Of a stretch of DNA of 64,000 bases, positions 26,974-35,340 are shown piece by piece. Made by a program: the position numbers and the translations under genes. The DNA lies in the NCBI RefSeq assembly GCF_012720115.1, contig NZ_VNWN01000004.1, positions 620,001-684,000 on the forward strand, read 5' to 3'. The DNA is from Sneathiella chinensis. Lineage in GTDB: Bacteria > Pseudomonadota > Alphaproteobacteria > Sneathiellales > Sneathiellaceae. Position 1 is the stretch's first letter, and every line of letters begins with the position of its first letter. Under the pieces are notes generated by a model that saw only the letters and a program-made list of their open reading frames with translations, was not told the DNA's origin and did not search any database.

Positions 26974-27812
26974 TCGGAAAACTGGCCCCGTGGCAGCGGA
27001 TCTTGCTGCTGTTCTTCCTGTTCGTGATTGCCGGACCGTTCCTTCCGGTTGCCGTTGCCTCGTTCGCGTTTCGCTGGGGCTGGCCCGATTTGCTCCCCTC
27101 CATCTGGTGGTGGGAGCGGCGGGACGCGGCCCCTTTCCCGCTGGGGTGGGATTATATTTTTGATCCGGTGTCCCGTGTGGTGCCAGCGTTGGGAAACACG
27201 CTTCTGATTGCGGGGCTGGTCACGCTGATTGCGCTGGCACTCAGTATCCCGGCGGCAAGAACCTTGGCCCGGCACCGGTTTCGCGGGCGCAGCGGCATCG
27301 AACTGTTCCTGACCTTTCCCCTGATCGTGCCGGAAATCGCCGTCGGGATCGGCATGTTGTTCATTTTTATCAGCCTTGGGCTGTATGGCAGCCTGTGGGC
27401 CGTGGTTCTGGCCCATCTGGTGCCGGTATTGCCCTATATGATCCGGGTGCTGATCCCGGTTTACCGGGAACTGGATGCGGGACTGCTGGAGCAGGCGGCC
27501 CTATTGGGGGCGGGGCGACGGCAAACCTTTTTCCATGTGGAACTGCCGCTGATTGCACCGGGGGCCTTGGCGGCGGCCCTGTTTTCGGTGGTGATTTCCA
27601 CGAATATCTTTCTGCTGACCTTCTATATGGGGCGGGGGCAGATTGATACGCTGGCCACGTTGCTGTTTTCCAAGGTCAGCGGGGGCGGGGCCCTTGATCC
27701 CGTGGCCGCCGGCCTGACCCTGATCATCTGCATTCCGGGTTTTCTGTTCCTTGCCTTGTCGCACCGGATCATTCGTGAAAACGTGTTTTCGGACGGCATA
27801 GATAATTCGTGA
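26970..27812 (+). CDS. ABC transporter permease 2 (binding-protein-dependent type)
   Basis: A 280-residue inner-membrane permease, the second half of the channel. Its EAA loop reads LEQAALLGAGRRQTFFHV near residue 172. Six membrane segments can be seen. It is the last gene of the transporter block. The following hydrolase gene begins 63 bases later and has its own GGGAGG site. Confidence 0.88.
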   Translation: MIGKLAPWQRILLLFFLFVIAGPFLPVAVASFAFRWGWPDLLPSIWWWERRDAAPFPLGWDYIFDPVSRVVPALGNTLLIAGLVTLIALALSIPAARTLARHRFRGRSGIELFLTFPLIVPEIAVGIGMLFIFISLGLYGSLWAVVLAHLVPVLPYMIRVLIPVYRELDAGLLEQAALLGAGRRQTFFHVELPLIAPGALAAALFSVVISTNIFLLTFYMGRGQIDTLATLLFSKVSGGGALDPVAAGLTLIICIPGFLFLALSHRIIRENVFSDGIDNS

Positions 27813-27875
27813 CCAGACGACATTTTCCGCTTATAGATCGAAGAACAAATAAAAGAGCCGCAAAGGGAGGCCGGA

Positions 27876-28661
27876 ATGTTTGTGACCGTTAATGGAAATC
27901 GGTTCGAAGCATTGCTTGAGGGGCCGGACGGGGCGCCTGTCGTTACCCTCAGCCATTCACTCTGTACGAACCTGAAGGCATGGGATGACCTGACCGAGGC
28001 GCTGGTCCCGGATTTTCGGGTGCTGCGCTACAGTATGCGCGGGCACGGCCGTAGCGGCGCGACCCCCGGACCTTACAGCCTGTCCGGTCTTGCCGCGGAT
28101 GTGGCCGCCTTGCAAACGTCTTTCGGGATTACGAAAAGCCACTTTGTCGGCCTGTCCATTGGCGGCATGATCGCCCAGACCTTTGCCCTTGAGCATCCTG
28201 AACGACTGGACAAGCTGGTCATTGCCAGTTCCCTGTGCGAATTGCCGGAAGGGAGTGCCCCTCTTTGGGCTGAGCGGATCGCCGCCGCACAGCAAAACGG
28301 GATAGAGGCATTGGTAGAGCCAACGGCGGAGCGGTGGTTCACCAAGGCAGCCTTTGATGCGGGGCATCCCGCCATTGAACGGGCGCGAGCCATGATCCGG
28401 GAAACATCGCTTGAGGGCTATATCGGTTGCTGCCACGCGATTTCCAATCTGGACCTGTCCGGCAGGCTGCCTGGGGTCAAGGCTGAAACCCTCGTCATTG
28501 TGGGGCGGGAGGATCAGGGAACGCCCGTTGCCGCGTCAGAGCGGATCGCCGCCTGTATTCCCGGAGCGGTATTAAAGGTTGTCGAGGAAGCCTCCCATCA
28601 GGTGGCGCTGGAGCAGCCGGAGATTTTCCAGTCCACCCTAGTTGATTTCCTGAAATCCTGA
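27876..28661 (+). CDS. Alpha/beta hydrolase, 3-oxoadipate enol-lactonase-like
   Basis: A 261-residue alpha/beta hydrolase similar to PcaD. The nucleophile elbow is GLSIGGM (Ser near residue 92), the acid is in VGREDQGTP and the histidine in EEASHQVALE. The length matches enol-lactonases. No other beta-ketoadipate pathway genes are nearby, so the true substrate may be another lactone or ester. It lies between a YnjB-like importer and a ribokinase-like gene, 8 bases before the latter. Confidence 0.75.
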   Translation: MFVTVNGNRFEALLEGPDGAPVVTLSHSLCTNLKAWDDLTEALVPDFRVLRYSMRGHGRSGATPGPYSLSGLAADVAALQTSFGITKSHFVGLSIGGMIAQTFALEHPERLDKLVIASSLCELPEGSAPLWAERIAAAQQNGIEALVEPTAERWFTKAAFDAGHPAIERARAMIRETSLEGYIGCCHAISNLDLSGRLPGVKAETLVIVGREDQGTPVAASERIAACIPGAVLKVVEEASHQVALEQPEIFQSTLVDFLKS

Positions 28662-28669
28662 GAGGTTCC

Positions 28670-29569
28670 ATGATTGTCGTTTTCGGGTCCATTAATATTG
28701 ATCAGGTCTATCAGATGGCATCCCTGCCTGAACCGGGAGAAACGGTTCTGGGTACAGCCTATTTTCAGGTTCCGGGCGGCAAGGGAGCCAATCAGGCGCT
28801 GGCGGCCCGGCGGGCCGGGGCCCCTGTCACCATGATCGGGTGCGTAGGGCGGGATGCCAATGCGGAACCGGCCCTGCACCTGATGCGAGAGGGCGGGGTG
28901 AATCTGGATCATGTGGTTGAGGACAGTGCCCCAACGGGCAGCGCTTCCATCTGGGTGGACCGTCAGGGTGAAAACTCGATTGTTGTCTGCGCCGGGGCAA
29001 ACGGTTCCCTCGCGGCGGAGCATGTGCCTGATGCGGTCCTGAAAAAGAACGGGCTGTTGCTGCTTCAGATGGAGACCGACCCGGAAGAAAACTGGAAGCT
29101 GCTAACGCGGGCCAAGGCGCGGGGCATGAAGACCCTTCTTAATCTTGCCCCGGCGGGAGAGGTTCCGAAAACGGCCCTGAGCGCCGTCGACTACCTGATC
29201 ATCAACGAGGGAGAAGGCCGGGCCCTGACCACGCAATATGATCTTGGAGACAAGCAGGGGGCGGCGTTGGCCGTTTCCCTGTCTGACCGGTTTAACCTGT
29301 GTTGTATCCTGACCCTTGGCGGGAAGGGGGTTGTTGCAGCCAGAGACGGCGATGTCATGGCCCAGCCGGCGCTGGAGGTCACACCGGTGGATACAACCGC
29401 AGCCGGTGACAGCTTCATTGGCGGTTTTGCGGCTGCCCTTTGGGAAGGCCGCGACCTGCGGTCGGCATTGCGCTTTGCCACGGCAACCGCCGGGCTTGCC
29501 TGTACCGTCGCCGGGGCACAATCCAGCCTGCCGGAGCGGGCGGATATAGACCGGGTTCTGGAAGGCTAG
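28670..29569 (+). CDS. PfkB-family sugar kinase (ribokinase-like)
   Basis: A 299-residue carbohydrate kinase. The sugar-binding GGKGANQALAARRAG is near residues 37-51. The catalytic/ATP motif DTTAAGDSFIGGF is near 241-253, with Asp in GDS as the base. These match RbsK-type ribokinases most closely. No other ribose genes are present. With the preceding hydrolase and importer it suggests uptake of a glycoside or nucleoside-like compound and phosphorylation of the released sugar; this is inferred from order only. Confidence 0.82.
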   Translation: MIVVFGSINIDQVYQMASLPEPGETVLGTAYFQVPGGKGANQALAARRAGAPVTMIGCVGRDANAEPALHLMREGGVNLDHVVEDSAPTGSASIWVDRQGENSIVVCAGANGSLAAEHVPDAVLKKNGLLLLQMETDPEENWKLLTRAKARGMKTLLNLAPAGEVPKTALSAVDYLIINEGEGRALTTQYDLGDKQGAALAVSLSDRFNLCCILTLGGKGVVAARDGDVMAQPALEVTPVDTTAAGDSFIGGFAAALWEGRDLRSALRFATATAGLACTVAGAQSSLPERADIDRVLEG

Positions 29570-29905
29570 CGCTTCCGTCAAGGGGAACCCGAAACATTTT
29601 CTGTATAAAAGGCAGGTCTTAGGCTGATTCTCGTGCGTCAGGCGCAGGGTCGGTGTTTCTGCTGTTGTCGGCATCCTCTAAATTATGATATTTTAATTTA
29701 GTATCTCCCGGAAAATATTGAGAAACTGCCCGGCAGAGGGGCATCGCCGCAAAACCTTATAAAATTAGAACTTGTATTCTAATTCAAAATCGTAATTATT
29801 ATTATGTTTTTTGTAAAAAGGCCGATTTTTAGGTGTTTGCACGTATCAGCATCTACCAGGCGCTTTCCTATAATTCGGAAGAGACCATGCGTTAGGGGGG
29901 TAAGT
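29570..29905 (+). promoter_or_regulatory. 336-base AT-rich intergenic region with two inverted repeats
   Basis: No gene is visible here. There are two perfect 8-bp dyads. One is CTAAATTA (29678-29685) with TAATTTAG (29694-29701). The other is AATTAGAA (29763-29770) with TTCTAATT (29777-29784). Both lie upstream of the GntR/FCD regulator gene and could be autoregulatory operators. The region is clearly more AT-rich than the flanking genes. Confidence 0.5.
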
Positions 29906-30658
29906 ATGTTCGAAGTGTGTAGTCGAGGATATCCGGAAACCGGTATCCATGGGCGGGTTGTACATGAATTGGGTCGCGATATTGTGGGCGGCCGTTTCAA
30001 GCCGGGCGAAAAATTACCGGAAGAAGCCTGGATGATCGACAGGTTCTGCGGTAGCCGGACCGCCATTCGGGAGGCGTTGCGGGTTCTGACGGCCAAGGGC
30101 CTGTTGGAGGCGCGGCAAAGATATGGAACCAGTGTCCGGGAAAAGCGGTTCTGGAACCTGTTGGACCCGGACGTCCTTTCTTGGCAGGCGCTCGATGAAC
30201 TGGATGAAGAGGCTGTTCGCAATCTGATGGAAATAAGGGTGTCTGTTGCCCCGCTGGTGGCCCGAATGGTGTCGGAGCGGTCAACGATTGATGAACTGCG
30301 GGCCATTAATGGCGCCTGTGAGGCGATGGAGCAGGCGGAAAGGCTTGGCAACAAGCATGACTTTTTCCGGGCAGCGGTCGAGTTCAACATGTGCCTTTTC
30401 GAAGCTTGCCACAATGATTTCATTGTTCGGCTTCGGGATGCCATCAAACTGTTGCTTGAATATGGGTATCGGCAAACGGAACTGAAACGGTGTCAGCCGT
30501 TTGCATCCTCGCGGATGTATCGGGCGGTGCTGGAAAAAATCAGGAAAAGGGATGCCAACGGGGCAGAACTGGCCATGCAGTCCATCATTGCGCAGGCCAC
30601 CGAAGCGTTGGAGATTGCCTTCGCGTTTGAGCGGCGGGAGTTCAGGGAGCGGGCCTGA
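29906..30658 (+). CDS. GntR family regulator with FCD (FadR-type) effector domain
   Basis: A 250-residue regulator. The N-terminal winged helix includes GRDIVGGRFKPGEKLPEE and GSRTAIREALRVLTAKGLLE (read with its first residue omitted), as in FadR-subfamily GntR proteins. The helical C-terminal FCD domain binds small carboxylates in known members. I place the start at ATG 29906, with AGGGGGG 5 bases upstream; a longer frame to 29804 has no site. It may control the upstream transporter-kinase genes or the island with the GTTCGTA operators. Neither link is shown by sequence alone. Confidence 0.88.
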   Translation: MFEVCSRGYPETGIHGRVVHELGRDIVGGRFKPGEKLPEEAWMIDRFCGSRTAIREALRVLTAKGLLEARQRYGTSVREKRFWNLLDPDVLSWQALDELDEEAVRNLMEIRVSVAPLVARMVSERSTIDELRAINGACEAMEQAERLGNKHDFFRAAVEFNMCLFEACHNDFIVRLRDAIKLLLEYGYRQTELKRCQPFASSRMYRAVLEKIRKRDANGAELAMQSIIAQATEALEIAFAFERREFRERA

Positions 30659-30666
30659 AACCCGCT
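30648..30666. terminator. Weak hairpin between convergent genes
   Basis: AGCGGG and CCCGCT form a 6-bp stem with a 7-base loop spanning the stop codon of the GntR-type gene. It has no clear T-run. It lies between this gene and the convergent carbonic anhydrase gene. Confidence 0.25.
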
Positions 30667-30697
30667 ACCCTGTTGATGGGAAAAGATAAGATAGGGA

Positions 30698-31351
30698 TTA
30701 GCTGTTGATACGGTAGGCCGGGTGAATCTGGTCATTCCCGGTAATATCCACCTTCAGGTCGCGCATCCGGCCGTCTGTCAAACCGTAGATCCAGCCATGG
30801 ATGGTGACATTCTTTTTATTGCGCCATGCCTTCTGGATAATGGAGGTCTTGGCCACATTGCGGACCTGCTGGATGACATTCAATTCACACAGCCGGTCAA
30901 CCTTGTCATTTTCATCCGGGATGGCTTCGATTTCCGCGTAGTTGTTGCGCAGGACATCCTTGATATTTGCCAGCCAGTTATCAATCTGGCCATGATCCTT
31001 GTCACCGAGTGCCGCCCGGATGCCGCCGCACCCGTAATGTCCGGTGACGGAGATATGCTCAACGCCCAGAACCTCGACGGCATACTGGATAACGGCCAGA
31101 CAGTTGGCGTCACTATGGGGCACCACATTGGCCACATTTCGGTGAACGAACAGTTCCCCCGGGTCCATTCCGACAATTTCGTTTGCCGGTACACGGCTGT
31201 CTGAACAACCAATCCACAGGTAGTTGGGCCTTTGAATCTCACTCAGTCGGGTAAAATACTCGCTGTCTTCCTCCAGTTTTTTCTTGGCCCATTTCTCGTT
31301 CCGAATAAACAGTTCCTCGGGTTTTATGCACATGAGATTATCCACAATCAA
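30698..31351 (-). CDS. can: Carbonic anhydrase, beta class
   Basis: A 217-residue beta-type carbonic anhydrase that interconverts CO2 and bicarbonate. Zinc ligands are visible: Cys and Asp in CSDSRVPANE (near residues 49-58) and His-x2-Cys in GHYGCGG (near 103-109). Length and motifs match the Can/CynT group. It is divergent from paaA; the 178-base gap holds both promoters. No functional link to phenylacetate breakdown is implied. Confidence 0.95.
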   Translation of the reverse strand: MIVDNLMCIKPEELFIRNEKWAKKKLEEDSEYFTRLSEIQRPNYLWIGCSDSRVPANEIVGMDPGELFVHRNVANVVPHSDANCLAVIQYAVEVLGVEHISVTGHYGCGGIRAALGDKDHGQIDNWLANIKDVLRNNYAEIEAIPDENDKVDRLCELNVIQQVRNVAKTSIIQKAWRNKKNVTIHGWIYGLTDGRMRDLKVDITGNDQIHPAYRINS

Positions 31352-31457
31352 AAGAATGAAAGACTAGCAATGTCAACATTGTATGACGCGAAAATAATCT
31401 AGCTTGAGTTTTTTTCAAGGATTTTAGCAGGGACGCTGGGTTGCCAAAAATTCATTG

Positions 31458-31496
31458 TGATACATTTTTTATTGATAATATTTTTCAATTGTATCA
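31458..31496. promoter_or_regulatory. Inverted repeat upstream of paaA
   Basis: TGATACA (31458-31464) and TGTATCA (31490-31496) form a perfect 7-bp dyad with a 25-base AT-rich centre. The second arm is 34 bases before paaA. The half-site GTGATAC resembles, from memory, PaaX-type TGATTC sites of enterobacteria. No paaX or paaR gene lies in the window. Confidence 0.4.
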
Positions 31497-31529
31497 TTTT
31501 TATATGAGGCAATTGAAAGGTAGTCCGGC

Positions 31530-32534
31530 ATGGCGGAAGAAACAGCGACTGCTGCCGTTCTGGTTCGAAAAGAGCCGGATCGGGAGGTTTTGGAAGAGGC
31601 GTTTCAGGTCAAGGTGGATGCGGAAACCCGCATTGAGCCAAAGGACTGGATGCCGGATGCTTACCGGAAAAACCTGATCCGCCAGATGTCGCAACATGCC
31701 CATTCGGAAGTCGTGGGGATGTTGCCGGAAGGAAACTGGCTGACCCGCGCCCCATCGCTGAAGCGGAAGGCGATCCTGATGGCGAAGATACAGGATGAAG
31801 GCGGGCACGGCCTGTATCTGTATAGCGCCGCCGAGACACTGGGAATAACCCGCGACCAGATGTATGACCAGCTTCTGGACGGGTCCGCAAAATATTCCAG
31901 CATCTTCAATTACCCCACCCTGAATTGGGCTGATATCGGCGCCATCGGCTGGCTTGTGGACGGGGCGGCAATTACCAACCAGATCGCCCTTTGCCGGTGT
32001 TCCTATGGCCCCTATGCGCGGGCCATGGTGAAAATCTGCAAGGAGGAAAGTTTTCATCAGCGTCAGGGCTACGACATCATGATGGTCATGGCAGAGGGGA
32101 CTGCGGAACAACGCCGCATGGCGCAGGATGCCCTGAACCGGTGGTGGTGGCCTGCCCTGATGATGTTTGGGCCCCACGATGCGGAAAGTGCCCATACCAG
32201 CCAGTCCATGAAATGGAAGATCAAACGATCGTCCAATGACGAACTGCGCCAGAAATTCATCGATGCTACGGTTCCGCAGGCGGAGTATCTGGGGCTGACC
32301 ATTCCCGATGATCAGTTGGCCTGGAACGCGGCAGAGGGGAAATATGACTGGGGGGAAATCGACTGGGATGAGTTTCGGAATGTGGTCAACGGCAATGGCC
32401 TGTGTAACCGGGAGCGTCTGGAAACCCGCCGCAAGGCCCATGAAGGCGGCCAATGGGTGCGCGAGGCTGCGCTTGCCTATGCGGAAAAACGGCAGCAACG
32501 GGCGGCGTCCGCGCCTGAAAAGAAGGAGATTTAG
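31530..32534 (+). CDS. paaA: Phenylacetyl-CoA epoxidase, catalytic subunit PaaA
   Basis: The diiron oxygenase subunit that epoxidises the ring of phenylacetyl-CoA. It has 334 residues, as expected. Iron ligands are visible in [10 protein letters not shown] and [12 protein letters not shown], both part of the ExxH pairs of the ferritin-like fold. It opens the paaABCDE operon. GAAAGG precedes the ATG. The other phenylacetate genes (paaK, paaG, paaZ, paaJ) are not in the window. Confidence 0.96.
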   Translation: MAEETATAAVLVRKEPDREVLEEAFQVKVDAETRIEPKDWMPDAYRKNLIRQMSQHAHSEVVGMLPEGNWLTRAPSLKRKAILMAKIQDEGGHGLYLYSAAETLGITRDQMYDQLLDGSAKYSSIFNYPTLNWADIGAIGWLVDGAAITNQIALCRCSYGPYARAMVKICKEESFHQRQGYDIMMVMAEGTAEQRRMAQDALNRWWWPALMMFGPHDAESAHTSQSMKWKIKRSSNDELRQKFIDATVPQAEYLGLTIPDDQLAWNAAEGKYDWGEIDWDEFRNVVNGNGLCNRERLETRRKAHEGGQWVREAALAYAEKRQQRAASAPEKKEI

Positions 32535-32537
32535 GTC

Positions 32538-32837
32538 ATGACGGACAAAGCCCCCCTTCACGAGTTGCCCCTTTTTGAGGTGTTTATTCGCAGCAAGAAC
32601 GGCCTGCATCACAGGCATGTGGGAAGCCTGCATGCCGCAGACGCGGAGATGGCATTGACGGCAGCGCGGGATGTTTATACCCGCCGCAGTGAAGGGGTCA
32701 GTATCTGGGTGGTCAGGACCAAGGATATCACCGCCTCTTCGCCTGAGGACAGGGGACCGTTCTTTGATCCCAACGAAGACAAGATGTATCGCCATCCCAC
32801 CTTTTATGACTTACCGGATGAAGTGGGGCACATGTGA
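32538..32837 (+). CDS. paaB: Phenylacetyl-CoA epoxidase subunit PaaB
   Basis: A 99-residue small subunit that bridges the PaaAC heterodimers. The motif LPLFEVFIRSKNGLHHRHVG is near residues 10-29, followed by SIWVVR. It begins 3 bases after the paaA stop. Length and order match known paa operons. Confidence 0.95.
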   Translation: MTDKAPLHELPLFEVFIRSKNGLHHRHVGSLHAADAEMALTAARDVYTRRSEGVSIWVVRTKDITASSPEDRGPFFDPNEDKMYRHPTFYDLPDEVGHM

Positions 32838-32875
32838 GGGGCGTATCCGGGCAGAAGACGGGGGAGGAGAAGATC

Positions 32876-33643
32876 ATGATGAACCGACCGGAGACCGACC
32901 CCCATTTTGAATATCTGCTTCGATTGGGGGATAGCAGCCTGATTTTGGGGCAGCGTCTGGCAGAATGGTGCGGCAAGGCCCCGATCCTTGAGGAAGAACT
33001 GGCCCTGATGAATATCGGGCTGGACCTGATCGGGCAGGCCCGGTTACTGCTGTCCCATGCGGGGCAGGTGGAGGGCCGGGGCCGGGATGAAGACCGACTG
33101 GCGTTCTTCCGGGATGTGCAGGAATGGCGAAACCTTCTGCTTGTGGAGCAGGAAAATGGGGACTTCGCGAAGACCATGGCGCGGCAATTCCTGTTCGATA
33201 CCTTTCAGGGGTTGCAGTATCGGGAGCTTGCCGCTTCGGCCGACAGCACGCTTGCTGAAATCGCGGTAAAGTCCCTGAAGGAAGCGGAATATCATCAGCG
33301 TCACAGCCGGAACTGGATGCTGCGGATGGGGGACGGAACCGAGGAGAGCCACACCCGTCTTCAAAAGGCCCTTGATGAGTTGTGGGGATATGTGCCGGAA
33401 CTGTTCGAAATGGATGAGGTTGATCAGGCCATGATCGCCGCAGGGATTGGCATTGACACGAACGCCTTGCGGGCGGAATGGGACAGCCGGGTGAGGGAGG
33501 TCCTGTCTGAGGCCACGTTGACGGTCCCCGATGTGGGGTGGGCGGTGAGTGGCAGCCGGAAGGGACAGCATACAGAGCATCTGGGATATCTGCTGGCGGA
33601 GATGCAGTTCCTGCCCCGTGCCTATCCTGATGCCCGGTGGTAG
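32876..33643 (+). CDS. paaC: Phenylacetyl-CoA epoxidase structural subunit PaaC
   Basis: A 255-residue ferritin-like partner of PaaA that lacks the active diiron site and stabilises the catalytic subunit. Typical stretches are LGDSSLILGQRLAEWCG near the N-terminus and KEAEYHQRHSRNW near the middle. I start at ATG 32876, preceded by GGGAGGAGA; an upstream frame to 32834 has no good site. Confidence 0.94.
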   Translation: MMNRPETDPHFEYLLRLGDSSLILGQRLAEWCGKAPILEEELALMNIGLDLIGQARLLLSHAGQVEGRGRDEDRLAFFRDVQEWRNLLLVEQENGDFAKTMARQFLFDTFQGLQYRELAASADSTLAEIAVKSLKEAEYHQRHSRNWMLRMGDGTEESHTRLQKALDELWGYVPELFEMDEVDQAMIAAGIGIDTNALRAEWDSRVREVLSEATLTVPDVGWAVSGSRKGQHTEHLGYLLAEMQFLPRAYPDARW

Positions 33644-33650
33644 AACCGTC

Positions 33651-34148
33651 ATGGCCCCCCTTTCCCAAGCGACGGAGCAGGAGCGGATCCGGGAAATTCT
33701 GACGATGGTCAAGGATCCGGAAATCCCCGTTCTTTCCATTCAGGATATGGGGATCCTTCAGTCCGTTCAGGTGACGGCGGGCAACGCAGTCCAAGTCTCA
33801 ATCATTCCCACCTATTCCGGGTGTCCTGCGATGGATGTGATCCGCGAGGAAATCAAAACGGTTCTGTTGCTTCATGGATATGGGGATGTGTGCGTCAAAA
33901 CGATCCTGTCGCCGGCGTGGAGTTCGGATCTGATCACTGCACACGGACGCCGGAAACTGCAGGAGTTTGGCATTGCCCCGCCTGCGGGAAAATCGTCGGA
34001 TCAGACAGGGGAGGGACCGGATGTCGCCTGCCCTTACTGTCAGTCCACCGATACCCGTCTAGTCAGTCAATTCGGGTCGACGGCATGCAAGGCCCTTTAC
34101 AAATGCAACAATTGCCTTGAACCTTTCGATTATTTCAAATGCGTATAG
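33651..34148 (+). CDS. paaD: Phenylacetyl-CoA epoxidase assembly factor PaaD
   Basis: A 165-residue MIP18/DUF59-type protein needed for maturation of the epoxidase iron centres. The N-terminal DUF59 part has VKDPEIPVLSIQDMGI. The C-terminal zinc-ribbon has CPYC and CNNC about 30 residues apart. ATG 33651 lies 7 bases after the paaC stop with only a weak GGTGG site; ATG 33630 inside paaC is an alternative. Confidence 0.93.
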   Translation: MAPLSQATEQERIREILTMVKDPEIPVLSIQDMGILQSVQVTAGNAVQVSIIPTYSGCPAMDVIREEIKTVLLLHGYGDVCVKTILSPAWSSDLITAHGRRKLQEFGIAPPAGKSSDQTGEGPDVACPYCQSTDTRLVSQFGSTACKALYKCNNCLEPFDYFKCV

Positions 34149-34158
34149 GATTTCCCGA

Positions 34159-35238
34159 ATGACACCCTTTCATCCCCTTGAAATCATCGATGTGAGACGC
34201 GAGACAGAGGAGGCGATTTCCGTTGCCTTTCGTGTGCCGGAGGCGTTGCGGGAAGCGTATGTCTATTATCCGGGGCAGCATCTGACCCTGAAGGCTCGCG
34301 TTGACGGGGAAGAATTGCGCCGGTCCTATTCCATTTGCAGCTCCCTGAAAGAGCAGAATTTGCGTGTTGTCATCAAGCAGATCGAGGGCGGCACGTTTTC
34401 AACCTTCGCCAACCGGATGTTCCAGAAGGGGCAGATTGTAGATGTGATGGTTCCGCAGGGGCGCTTTTTCACCCGCCTGATGCCGGACCACAAGAAGCGG
34501 TACCTGTTCGTTGCGGCGGGAAGTGGCATTACCCCCATATATTCCCTGTTGAAATCCGTTCTGGAGGAGGAGCCGGAGAGCAGTGTCACGCTGGTTTATG
34601 GCAATCGCAGGGCATCAAGTGTCGTGTTTCTGGAGGCGCTGGAAGACCTGAAGAACCAGTATGCTGAGCGGGTCAACCTGATCTACATCATGAGCCGGGA
34701 GCCGCAGGATATTCCGCTGTTCAATGGTCGGATCGATCGGGCCAAATGTGCTGAGCTGTTTTCGGGCCCGCTGGCCGGAGAGCCGTTTGACGAGGTGTTC
34801 CTGTGTGGCCCGGAACAGGTGATTACCGAGGTGCGGGATTATCTTCTGGAAGAAGGTATGGCGCCCGCACGGATCCATTTTGAACTGTTCGTCACCGATA
34901 CCGTGCGAGAGGCGGCCGCCCGCGCACCGGAGGATATCCACAAGTTTGATACCGGGCCGGAGCGGCAGGTGACAGTAATCCTCGATGGACGCAGAACAGA
35001 CGTTGGCATCCCGGCAGAAGGAGTTTCCATTCTGGATGCCGCGCTGGAAGCCGGGGTGGACCTTCCCTATGCCTGTAAGGGCGGGGTGTGCTGCACGTGC
35101 CGGGCCAAGGTGGTAGAGGGGGATGTGCGTATGGACGTGAATTATGCCCTTGATGATGACGAGGTGGAGGACGGGTATGTCCTGACCTGCCAGTCTCATC
35201 CGCTGAGCGATGGCGTGGTCGTCGATTTTGACGCCTGA
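34159..35238 (+). CDS. paaE: Phenylacetyl-CoA epoxidase reductase PaaE
   Basis: A 359-residue reductase that feeds electrons from NADPH to PaaA. It has an N-terminal FAD domain (RRSYSICS near residue 54), an NAD(P) domain (GSGITPIYSLL near 120) and a C-terminal plant-type 2Fe-2S domain (CKGGVCCTCRAKV near 307, last Cys in LTCQ). Start ATG 34159 follows the paaD stop by 10 bases. It is the last gene of the operon; no terminator is evident in the 100-base gap that follows. Confidence 0.95.
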   Translation: MTPFHPLEIIDVRRETEEAISVAFRVPEALREAYVYYPGQHLTLKARVDGEELRRSYSICSSLKEQNLRVVIKQIEGGTFSTFANRMFQKGQIVDVMVPQGRFFTRLMPDHKKRYLFVAAGSGITPIYSLLKSVLEEEPESSVTLVYGNRRASSVVFLEALEDLKNQYAERVNLIYIMSREPQDIPLFNGRIDRAKCAELFSGPLAGEPFDEVFLCGPEQVITEVRDYLLEEGMAPARIHFELFVTDTVREAAARAPEDIHKFDTGPERQVTVILDGRRTDVGIPAEGVSILDAALEAGVDLPYACKGGVCCTCRAKVVEGDVRMDVNYALDDDEVEDGYVLTCQSHPLSDGVVVDFDA

Positions 35239-35340
35239 GCCTGGCGGACCATAAAAGACGTTTCACCCTTGCATTGAATTGATCCTGAATTGTTCTATTA
35301 TCTCCGGGGGCGGCCCGACCGGGGCGCCCACAAGGGGAGG

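Noticed and set aside
27876-28661. Beta-ketoadipate pathway locus from the PcaD-like gene
   Set aside because: No pcaB, pcaC, pcaG, pcaH or catB gene is nearby, so pathway membership is not supported.
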